A stretch of DNA of 16,505 nt, taken from CAYXDO01 sp964463485 (GTDB lineage: Bacteria > Myxococcota > Kuafuiibacteriia > Kuafuiibacteriales > Kuafuiibacteriaceae). Shown one piece after another: positions 1-6,295 of this stretch. The notes beneath the pieces were generated by a model. The model made no database searches and was not told where the DNA came from. It saw only the letters and a program-made list of their open reading frames with translations. The position numbers and the translations under genes are program-made. The DNA lies in contig CAYXDO010000216.1 in the NCBI GenBank assembly GCA_964463485.1, positions 1-16,505 of the forward strand. Direction: 5' to 3'. The first letter of the stretch is position 1. The number at the start of each line of letters is the position of its first letter.

Positions 1-88
1 CGAACTCGAAATTCACGGAGCTCACGTTACTCGTGCTCTGGCCTCTTGATGCAGTAGTGGTAGAAAGCACGCAATTCGCCTCGAGCTA

Positions 89-126
89 CCCGATCGGGCT
101 GAGGTCGTCGAAGCCCAAGCTTGGGC
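89..126. repeat. Two adjacent perfect palindromes
   Basis: Two self-complementary sites lie close together: CCCGATCGGG at 89-98 and GCCCAAGCTTGGGC at 113-126. They sit just beyond the stop codon (142-144) of the minus-strand coding remnant, so they could be a rho-independent hairpin without a T-tract or a protein-binding site. No further evidence separates these options. Confidence 0.35.
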
Positions 127-141
127 CGACCGGATCAACGC

Positions 142-270
142 TCAATTCCACCGCAGTAACTGTTTGGCCCCCAGGAGCTCGGAGAGAGTATCGCGCGCTT
201 CGCGCAGGGCGGCCTCGCGGGCCTCAGCCTCGCGTCGCGATCGAGCGCCCGAACGTTCGCGATCGGTCGT
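142..270 (-). pseudogene. Remnant of the C-terminus of a decayed minus-strand gene
   Basis: The minus-strand frame ending with TGA at 142-144 shows strong coding character over its last 30 or so codons: G/C third positions and an amphipathic, charged helix rich in Arg, Glu and Ala, ending in LLGAKQLLRWN. Upstream (toward 300) the same frame has no plausible start codon and runs into the intergenic repeat element at 356-436, which translates to meaningless sequence. I read this as the tail of a gene whose 5' part was lost or displaced. The family is not recognisable. The right-hand boundary is approximate. It could instead be a chance high-GC open frame. Confidence 0.35.
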
Positions 271-303
271 GCGCGGCCTTGTCGACCCCGGGCTCGAGAG
301 CCC

Positions 304-436
304 CAGATGCCTGCGCTTCCAGGGCTTCAGGGGTCCGCGGAATTGCCGTTCGTCCGCGAAGCTTAGGCGCAGGCAAGATGCCTGCGCTCCCAGGGGTCCG
401 CTCCCAGGGGGTCCGCTCCCAGGGTCTGCGAAGCTT
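304..436. repeat. Intergenic hairpin-plus-tandem repeat element upstream of hflX
   Basis: The core is a perfect inverted repeat: GCGCAGGCA (367-375), loop AGA, TGCCTGCGC (379-387). It is followed by three copies of CGCTCCCAGGG starting at 385, 399 and 414. The word GCGAAGCTT flanks this core as a direct repeat at 356-364 and 428-436, and a shortened form recurs at 498-505. A degenerate copy of the TGCCTGCGCT-CCAGGG part begins near 304. Together this resembles a dispersed REP-like or MITE-like element rather than coding sequence, and it explains why the hflX reading frame appears open far upstream of the real gene. Confidence 0.65.
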
Positions 437-512
437 CCCGACGTTAGGCCGACCGCCAAGATTCTCGCAATCGTTCTTGCTCGCCTCCGACGCCTTCGCG
501 AAGCTCCGGTCG

Positions 513-1895
513 TTGGAGCCAGCTCGCCACAAACCCACTGCCGTGATCGTCGGCGTCCAGCTCGACGGCGTCGACGAACGTGAGCACCAGAGCTCGCTCG
601 CCGAGCTCCATCGGCTCGCCGATACTCTCGGCCTCAAAGTGATCGCGAAAGTCACCCAGCGCCGGGCAGCGCTCGCAAAGGCCGCCGTGCTCGGCCTCGG
701 AAAGCTCGCAACTCTCGGCAAGCTCACCGGCGGAGCGGGCACCATTCCGAAGGGACCGGAGCCTTCCAAGAAGAAGCAGCCCTATTTGGGGCACGGTGAC
801 GAGGACGACGACGACGACGAGGATTTGGAGGAGCAACCCACCACCGAGGAAAAGGCCAAGGTCGTCCTCGTCGACCACGACCTCACCCCATCCCAAGCTC
901 GTAACCTCGAGCGCGCCACGGGTGCAGAGGTGATGGACCGGACCGGAGTCATTCTCGCGATCTTTCATCGCCACGCGAAGAGTCGGGAGGCTCGGCTCCA
1001 GGTCGAGATCGCCCGACTCTCCTATCTGGCGCCGCGACTGCGGGAGCTCGGTGCGAGTAAGGAGCGGCAGCGAGGTGGGATCGGCGGACGCGGCGCGGGT
1101 GAGTCCAACATGGAGCTCGATCGCCGAAAAATCCGCGACCGCATCGCGGAGCTCCGGCGCGAGCTCGAAGCCATCGAGAGCGAGTCTTCCGTAAGACGCC
1201 AGCGCAGGTCCGATCACGAGCGTATCGCGTTGGTCGGCTACACGAACGCCGGCAAGTCATCCTTGATGAGAGCGCTGACCGGCAGCGAGGCCTACGTAGC
1301 GGACGCTCTCTTTGCCACGTTGGACACCACCGTCCGGGCCTTGCGCCCGGAGACTCGGCCGAAGATTCTCGTGTCCGACACGGTGGGGTTCATCAAGAAG
1401 CTCCCTCACGATCTGGTCGCGTCGTTTCGTTCGACCCTCGACGAAGCGCGCGAAGCGCAGCTCCTGCTGTTCGTCGTGGACGCAGCGGATCCGGCCCACG
1501 AGAGTCAGCTCGAAGTCACTCAGTCGGTGCTCCGCGAATTGGGCGCCGGGGAGACTCCATCACTCCTGGTGCTCAACAAGATCGACAAATTGAGCGAGTC
1601 CGAGAAAGTGAGCTTGGCAGAGCTTCATCCCGACGCCGTGATGATTTCCGCCCACTCGCCTACGGACGTTGCGAGGCTACACGCCGCGATCGTGGCCTTT
1701 TTCGAACGCTCGATGGTGGAACGGGAGATCTTCGTGCCGTACGAGCTCCAGAGGCTCGTGAGCGAGATTCACGAGCGCGGCAGAGTGCTATCCGAGGCCC
1801 ACGACGAGACGGGTACTCGGTTGCTGGTTCGCGCGATCCCCGACGTGTTGTCCCGGTTCGACGGGGCCATCGCTCGCCTGAGTCACGTGAAGTAA
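513..1895 (+). CDS. hflX: HflX family ribosome-associated GTPase
   Basis: HflX is a translational GTPase that binds the 50S subunit and splits stalled ribosomes under stress. From the TTG at 513 the protein is 460 aa (E. coli HflX is about 426). Residues 10-230 are the HflX N-terminal domain and helical linker, with a VGVQL start and the LQVEIARLSYLAPRLR and SNMELDRR motifs. The G domain follows: G1 GYTNAGKS at 242-249, G3 DTVGF at 289-293, G4 NKID at 355-358. An 11-of-12 acidic run at 96-107 is an unusual insertion. The start is uncertain: the frame is open back to 33 but passes through a repeat element. TTG 513 begins just before the conserved domain, with TTG 477 and GTG 543 as alternatives, and none has a good Shine-Dalgarno site. 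The gene converges with the one ending at 1936. Confidence 0.93.
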   Translation: MEPARHKPTAVIVGVQLDGVDEREHQSSLAELHRLADTLGLKVIAKVTQRRAALAKAAVLGLGKLATLGKLTGGAGTIPKGPEPSKKKQPYLGHGDEDDDDDEDLEEQPTTEEKAKVVLVDHDLTPSQARNLERATGAEVMDRTGVILAIFHRHAKSREARLQVEIARLSYLAPRLRELGASKERQRGGIGGRGAGESNMELDRRKIRDRIAELRRELEAIESESSVRRQRRSDHERIALVGYTNAGKSSLMRALTGSEAYVADALFATLDTTVRALRPETRPKILVSDTVGFIKKLPHDLVASFRSTLDEAREAQLLLFVVDAADPAHESQLEVTQSVLRELGAGETPSLLVLNKIDKLSESEKVSLAELHPDAVMISAHSPTDVARLHAAIVAFFERSMVEREIFVPYELQRLVSEIHERGRVLSEAHDETGTRLLVRAIPDVLSRFDGAIARLSHVK

Positions 1896-1902
1896 TTCAG
1901 CG

Positions 1903-1919
1903 CCGGCCGCGCAGGCCGG
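1903..1919. terminator. Hairpin between convergent genes
   Basis: CCGGCC (1903-1908) and GGCCGG (1914-1919) form a perfect 6-bp stem with a 5-nt loop in the 40-nt gap between the convergent stops of hflX and the DUF4388 gene. There is no T-tract on either side, so it would be a weak or factor-dependent bidirectional terminator. Confidence 0.35.
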
Positions 1920-1935
1920 AGAGTGAAGTAGCAGA

Positions 1936-4017
1936 TCAGCGCTGAGTTTCGGCGTGGCGGACCCACTCGTGCAGCGTGGTGACCCGGCCGTCGTCCGGCG
2001 CGAGCTGAGTTGCCCGATCGACGATCGTTCGGAGCACCGGCAATTTTCCCGGGCCCGAGTAACTCGGGTTGTAATAAATCGCGCGTGCCAGCCCGATCAA
2101 ATACACGTGCTCCTCGGAACACAAGGCGATGGCCTCGCGGAAGGCCTCTTCCGCGTCGTCGAAGTTGCCTTGACCGAGCAAAGTCACGCCCCGTTGAAAG
2201 TGCTCCCGAGACTTTTGGCGCTCGGTGGTCTCCTGCGGGTGCCCATCGGGCGTCCTCGGCAGCGGCTGCGCAAACGCCACCACTCGTGGCCCGCGCCCAC
2301 CGCCGTTGGCTGGCATCGGCGGGATCGACGGGTGAGCTCGGACTGGCGTGGAGGGCGGGGTTGGAGGAACCATCGGGGGCGGAGGAGCGGGCGGCGGCGG
2401 TTCCGGCGCGCGCTCTTCTTCGACGTGGATCGGCGGCTTGCTGACCGACGTCGTCTCCGACAATGCGGGAGAGATCGATCCTTCCCGAGCGTTGAACGGA
2501 GCGTGCTGGATCCGGTCAGGCTCGATCTCCACCGGCGCGATCGGCCGCGCCGTGCGGACGGGCGGAGGCGCTGGAGCGATGGGAGGAGCGGCGATCGGCG
2601 GCGCCACGGGCGGCGGCGGCGCCGCTGGAGCCGGCGCTGGGACCACGGAGGGTCGCCCTGAGACTCGCACTCGCTCTTCTTTGATCCGTGCCTCGAACTC
2701 CGCGATGCCTGGCGTGAAGTCATCGACTTCCTCGCAGGTCATGAGGAGCGCCATCAATACGCGCGCGCCACGCCCGTCGACGTTCGAAGCTTCGGCGGCG
2801 TCCATGACGTTGTAGGCGCGGCCCGAGTAGCCAAGGAATTCTTTCTCGTTGGCGTCCAAAGGGAATCGCTTTTTCAGCGCGTCGATGCTCGCACGAAGCT
2901 TGAAGTAGCGACCATCGATAGGCCCCACCACCTTGGCCAGGGCCTCGTTGGAGGTGTAGTCGCGCAGGCCGTCGACCAAGATGCGACCGACCGGGATGCG
3001 GTAGGGACGATCGGTGCCCGGAGGTGACTTGTCGGAGACGAAATCGAAGCTCCCACCCTTGGCGCCGAAGCATTGGATCACACGCTCGTGGGCGTCTTCA
3101 CCTTGCTCGTGACCGAGCGCTTCCTTCGTCAACAACCCGAGCTCCACGAGCGCGGTTCCGAGCGCGCACCCGCGCTCGATCGCTCGCTTGGCGGCCTGGC
3201 CGTATTGCCCGTCGGACAAGCTCCCCTTGCTCACGAGCGTCCGACCAAGCTGATCGCCTGGGATGCTCGAGGTGACGTGGACGGGAAAGCCTTCTTCGAA
3301 AAAGATGGTCAGCGTTTCGTCGGGCTTGGTGAGCACGAGCGCGCCCCGCGCTTCCATCGTCCAGCACTGGAACAGCGCCTTCGCCAGCGTACCGGGCTCG
3401 AGCTGACCCTTCGGTCCCGTGGTTTCCTGCTTCGCGGGCATCTCTTCCCTCTCGTCCCCCTCGGTTGGACGTACGACATCGAACATCGTCTGATCTGTCT
3501 CTGACATCACCAGATCCGAGCGCGAGATCGAGTCGATGGTGTCGTCGTGGCTCACTGCCGCTCGCGGCCGGTTGCTCGCCACTCGCTCCTCTTCGAACGG
3601 AGCTGGTTGGTGCGCGATCGTTTTCTCGGCCGCGGTGTCGTCGCTCATCTCGGAGCCCGGCAAGGCCGAAAGCGGCGGCGCCGCCAACGCCTCGGACGCC
3701 TGCCGATAGATCGCTTGGGTGTCTCCCGGCTCCGAAATCACACGTACGAAATCGAGGCCATCGATCTGTGGACCTCCAAGCAATAGAGCTCGCGGCATCG
3801 CCTGCGAGGCCCTGAGCTTCTTCAGCATGTCCACCGTGCGACGACCTTGCAGCTGATGAGACGCGATCAGCAGGGACGCGCCGCCCTTCTTCAGGCGCTC
3901 GCCGAGCTTGTCGGCGGGCACGATTTCTACGTCGCACTCGTCACGAGCCAGCAAGAACCGGATCTTCTTTCCGAGGACGGCGTCCTCCGTCGAGACCAGG
4001 ATGAGCTGACTCGCCAC
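1936..4017 (-). CDS. Multidomain protein: degenerate receiver, DUF4388/PATAN, Pro-rich linker, TPR
   Basis: This is a 693-aa cytoplasmic protein from GTG 4017; no exact function is known. Residues 1-110 look like a receiver fold (LILVSTED start), but the strand that should carry the phospho-acceptor Asp reads SLLIASHQL, so it is probably not phosphorylated. An acidic, low-complexity linker follows. About 205-460 is a DUF4388/PATAN module (EPGTLAKALFQCW, then a winged-helix-like tail). About 480-600 is very Pro/Ala-rich, and the last 75 residues carry TPR-like helices (HFQRGVTLLGQGNFDDAEEAFREAI). DUF4388 proteins in myxobacteria accompany signalling, motility or gliding modules, so a scaffold role is likely but inferred. 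GTG 4017 is preferred because GAGGT lies 4 nt upstream and the receiver begins directly after it; an in-frame start at 4080 adds 21 unconvincing residues. Confidence 0.85.
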   Translation of the reverse strand: MASQLILVSTEDAVLGKKIRFLLARDECDVEIVPADKLGERLKKGGASLLIASHQLQGRRTVDMLKKLRASQAMPRALLLGGPQIDGLDFVRVISEPGDTQAIYRQASEALAAPPLSALPGSEMSDDTAAEKTIAHQPAPFEEERVASNRPRAAVSHDDTIDSISRSDLVMSETDQTMFDVVRPTEGDEREEMPAKQETTGPKGQLEPGTLAKALFQCWTMEARGALVLTKPDETLTIFFEEGFPVHVTSSIPGDQLGRTLVSKGSLSDGQYGQAAKRAIERGCALGTALVELGLLTKEALGHEQGEDAHERVIQCFGAKGGSFDFVSDKSPPGTDRPYRIPVGRILVDGLRDYTSNEALAKVVGPIDGRYFKLRASIDALKKRFPLDANEKEFLGYSGRAYNVMDAAEASNVDGRGARVLMALLMTCEEVDDFTPGIAEFEARIKEERVRVSGRPSVVPAPAPAAPPPPVAPPIAAPPIAPAPPPVRTARPIAPVEIEPDRIQHAPFNAREGSISPALSETTSVSKPPIHVEEERAPEPPPPAPPPPMVPPTPPSTPVRAHPSIPPMPANGGGRGPRVVAFAQPLPRTPDGHPQETTERQKSREHFQRGVTLLGQGNFDDAEEAFREAIALCSEEHVYLIGLARAIYYNPSYSGPGKLPVLRTIVDRATQLAPDDGRVTTLHEWVRHAETQR

Positions 4018-4331
4018 TTTGACCTCACACCCCGGCGGACCGAGGCACGCGGCGTACACTATCGGGACACCGGCAGGCATTCAAGCCGGGACGGAGACAC
4101 CGAGACGTATCCCGGAAGACCCGGCAGACTTTGCTCCTGGTGGACCTGCGCGCCTGCTTGGGCCGCTCGAAGTGCCAACTATGCGCAATTTTTTCGCGTC
4201 CGCGCGGTTGCGAAGCACGCAGCTGAAACTTCGTGATCACTGACCTTTGGGGACCTGCGCTTAGATCTGCGCGCCGGACGCAGGCAGCGAACCCGTTGAC
4301 CACGCCGTGCCCAACCAGTAGCGCGCCGAGC
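4018..4331. other. Divergent intergenic region
   Basis: This 314-base gap separates the divergent starts of the DUF4388 gene and the SDR operon, so it should hold promoters for both. I see no convincing -35/-10 pair. Notable items are an A/T-rich patch around 4184-4196, the 8-bp palindrome GTGATCAC at 4233-4240 (a possible operator half or core), and the 10-mer GGACCTGCGC repeated directly at 4142 and 4251. No coding frame here looks real. Confidence 0.5.
4022..4026 (-). promoter_or_regulatory. Shine-Dalgarno site deciding the GTG 4017 start
   Basis: On the minus strand GAGGT is followed by four bases and then GTG (4017-4015). This is the only good ribosome-binding site near the 5' end of this reading frame and favours GTG 4017 over the start at 4080. 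Confidence 0.55.
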
Positions 4332-5096
4332 ATGCGAGCGGCGATCGTCACGGGGGCTGGTCGAGGGATCGGGCGCGCGATGGCCTTCGAGCTTTCGAAC
4401 CTCGGGTACGCGGTCGCGCTGGCTTCGCGGACCGAGTCCGAGCTGCTCCAGACTCGAGACAGGATCGTCGACGGCGGGGGCCGCGCGATCGCGGTTCCCT
4501 GCGACGTGACGCACGAGGGTGCGGTCCAGGTGCTCGTCGATCTCTGTCGCGACGAGCTAGGGCCGATTCACGCGGTGGTCGCCGCGGCAGGGCAGGCCAA
4601 GTCTGCGCCGCTAGAGAAGACCACGGAGCTCGATTTCCGGAGCCTCTACGACGCCAACGTGCTCAGCGTGTTCCACCTCGTGAAGGCCTCGACGCGTCGC
4701 ATGATCGAGGACGGAACCGAGGGGCGCGTCGTCGTGATTGCATCCACCGCTGCCCACAAAGGCTTCAAATACACGACGGCTTATACGGCGTCCAAGCACG
4801 CGGTGTTGGGCTTCGTTCGCGCGGCGGCGCTCGAGCTGGCGAGAAGAAGAATCACCATCAACGCGATCTGTCCTGGCTGGGTCGACACCGCCATGTTCGA
4901 TGCGACCGTCGAGAACATCGCGGTAAAGACAGGAGTGACGCGGGACGAAGCACGACGTCGGATCGTCGCGGAGATCCCGCTTGGCTCCGTGCTTTCGGCT
5001 GAAGAAGTCGCGGCCGCGATTCGACCATTCCTCGCCGACGAAGGCGCAAAGATCACCGGACAGGCGTTCGTGATCGACGGAGGAGAGACTTTATGA
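4332..5096 (+). CDS. SDR-family NAD(P)-dependent oxidoreductase (3-hydroxyacyl-CoA dehydrogenase-like)
   Basis: This is a classical short-chain dehydrogenase of 254 aa. The Rossmann glycine motif TGAGRGIG is at 7-14, the structural Asn of DANV at 109, the catalytic Ser in VIASTA at 138, and YTASK gives Tyr151 and Lys155. The C-terminus ITGQAFVIDGGETL is typical. The usual NNAG motif reads AAAG at 84-87. ATG 4332 sits directly before the first beta-strand; the frame is open upstream to 4233 but without SDR sequence. It is the first gene of a four-gene operon and its TGA overlaps the next ATG (ATGA). With enoyl-CoA hydratase and acyl-CoA dehydrogenase partners, oxidation of a 3-hydroxyacyl-CoA is the most likely job, but substrate cannot be read from sequence; FabG-like reduction is the alternative. 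Confidence 0.9.
   Translation: MRAAIVTGAGRGIGRAMAFELSNLGYAVALASRTESELLQTRDRIVDGGGRAIAVPCDVTHEGAVQVLVDLCRDELGPIHAVVAAAGQAKSAPLEKTTELDFRSLYDANVLSVFHLVKASTRRMIEDGTEGRVVVIASTAAHKGFKYTTAYTASKHAVLGFVRAAALELARRRITINAICPGWVDTAMFDATVENIAVKTGVTRDEARRRIVAEIPLGSVLSAEEVAAAIRPFLADEGAKITGQAFVIDGGETL
5079..5085 (+). promoter_or_regulatory. Strong ribosome-binding site for the Rid gene
   Basis: GGAGGAG lies inside the last SDR codons, 7 nt before the ATG at 5093, and supports coupled translation across the ATGA overlap. Confidence 0.6.
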
Positions 5097-5500
5097 ACCC
5101 GACGATTTTCAATCCGGAGGAGCTCGGCCCGGCCAAAGGCTACTCGAACGGCGTGGTCTACCCGGCGGGTCGTATGCTGTTCGTGGCCGGTCAGGTCGGC
5201 TGGGACGCCCAGCAGCGTATGGTGTCGGACGCGCTTCCCGATCAGTTCGCGCAGGCGCTCGACAACATCTTGACGGTCGTTCGCGCCGCAGGCGGCACGC
5301 CCGAGTCCATCGGCCGCTTCACGATCTACGTGACCGACAAAGCCGAGTACGTGGCCACGCGCAAGGAGCTCGGAGCGGCCTATCGCACGCGCATGGGGAG
5401 GCACTTTCCGGCGATGGCTCTCGTCGTGGTCGCGGGTCTCCTCGAAGACGGAGCCAAGGTCGAGATCGAAGCGACTGCCGTGCTCGGAGGTGGCTCGTGA
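5093..5500 (+). CDS. Rid (YjgF/YER057c/UK114) family protein lacking the catalytic Arg
   Basis: This 135-aa protein matches the Rid fold in length and pattern (FVAGQVGWDAQ near 30, IGRFTIYVTD at 73-82, FPAMALVVVAGLLEDGAKVEIEA at 105-127). In RidA the residue that binds the carboxylate of the imine/enamine substrate is Arg105, in the context VARLP. The aligned position here is Gly115 (VVAGLL). It therefore belongs with the Rid4-Rid7-type subfamilies, not with the general 2-aminoacrylate deaminase RidA. Its start overlaps the SDR stop, and its own stop overlaps the crotonase GTG (GTGA), so it is translationally coupled to CoA-ester enzymes. Rid proteins of this kind occur in aerobic 2-aminobenzoyl-CoA clusters, where enamine or imine hydrolysis has been proposed. 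That role is inferred here. Confidence 0.88.
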   Translation: MNPTIFNPEELGPAKGYSNGVVYPAGRMLFVAGQVGWDAQQRMVSDALPDQFAQALDNILTVVRAAGGTPESIGRFTIYVTDKAEYVATRKELGAAYRTRMGRHFPAMALVVVAGLLEDGAKVEIEATAVLGGGS

Positions 5501-6294
5501 CCTCGCCCGAAGGCGTTCGGTTCGAAGTGAAGGACGGCGTCGCCGAGCTCGTGCTCGCTCGGCCCGACAAACTCAACAGCCTCACGTTCGAGATCTACGC
5601 GTGGTTGCGGGATCTGTTCGCGTCGCTCGAGAAGGATGACGCGGTCAAGGTCGTGATCATCACGGGAGAGGGTCGCGGTTTTTGCTCCGGCGGTGACGTA
5701 CACCAAATCATAGGTCACCTCGTCTCCTTGGGCGCCAAGGAGATGACGGACTTTGCGCGAATGACCGGTGACGTCGTCAAGAACATGCGACGGCTCCGAA
5801 AGCCGATCATCTCGGCCATCAACGGGACCGCCGCTGGCGCGGGAGCGGTGATCGCGCTGGCCTCCGACGTGCGGGTCATGGCGCGAGGGGCCAAGATCGC
5901 TTTCTTGTTCACGAAGGTCGGCTTGACCGGAGCGGACATGGGCGCTGCCTACTTATTGCCGCGTGTGATCGGGCTCGGTCGCGCCAGCGAGCTCTTGATG
6001 ACCGGCCGCGCGGTGCTCGCCGAAGAGGCCGAGCGGATCGGGCTGGTCAACGAGCTCGTCGAGCCGGCCGCGCTGATGCCGAGGGCGCGAGCGCTGGCCA
6101 GCGAGCTGGCGACGGGGCCGTCGTTTTCGCTCGGGATGACCAAGGAGCTGCTCAACGACGCGATGAGCCTCGACCTGTTCTCAGGCATCGACGCCGAGGC
6201 GAGGGCCCAGACGATCTGTATGCTCGCCGACGACTTCAAAGAATTCCACGCGTCTTTCGTAGAGAAGCGTCCTGCGCAATTCAGGGGCCGTTGA
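5497..6294 (+). CDS. Divergent crotonase (enoyl-CoA hydratase/isomerase family)
   Basis: This 265-aa crotonase-fold enzyme starts at GTG 5497, with GGAGG about 6 nt upstream. The oxyanion-hole segments are present: GFCSGGD at 61-67 and GTAAGAGA at 110-117. By my alignment the two general acid/base glutamates of mitochondrial enoyl-CoA hydratase (Glu144, Glu164) are replaced by Val118 and Phe138. Asp147 in GADMGA falls where dienoyl-CoA isomerase has its catalytic Asp204. It should therefore bind an acyl-CoA thioester but may catalyse something other than simple hydration, such as isomerisation or ring hydrolysis. The sequence closely resembles, from memory, the enoyl-CoA hydratase family protein found in 2-aminobenzoyl-CoA gene clusters of Burkholderiales. 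The third gene of the operon, it ends one base before the acyl-CoA dehydrogenase ATG. Confidence 0.9.
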   Translation: MTSPEGVRFEVKDGVAELVLARPDKLNSLTFEIYAWLRDLFASLEKDDAVKVVIITGEGRGFCSGGDVHQIIGHLVSLGAKEMTDFARMTGDVVKNMRRLRKPIISAINGTAAGAGAVIALASDVRVMARGAKIAFLFTKVGLTGADMGAAYLLPRVIGLGRASELLMTGRAVLAEEAERIGLVNELVEPAALMPRARALASELATGPSFSLGMTKELLNDAMSLDLFSGIDAEARAQTICMLADDFKEFHASFVEKRPAQFRGR

Positions 6295-6295
6295 G

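Noticed and set aside
33..512. Extension of hflX to an ATG at 33 or 378
   Set aside because: The extra residues come from palindromes and the repeat element (ATG 378 lies within the inverted repeat), with no HflX-like sequence.
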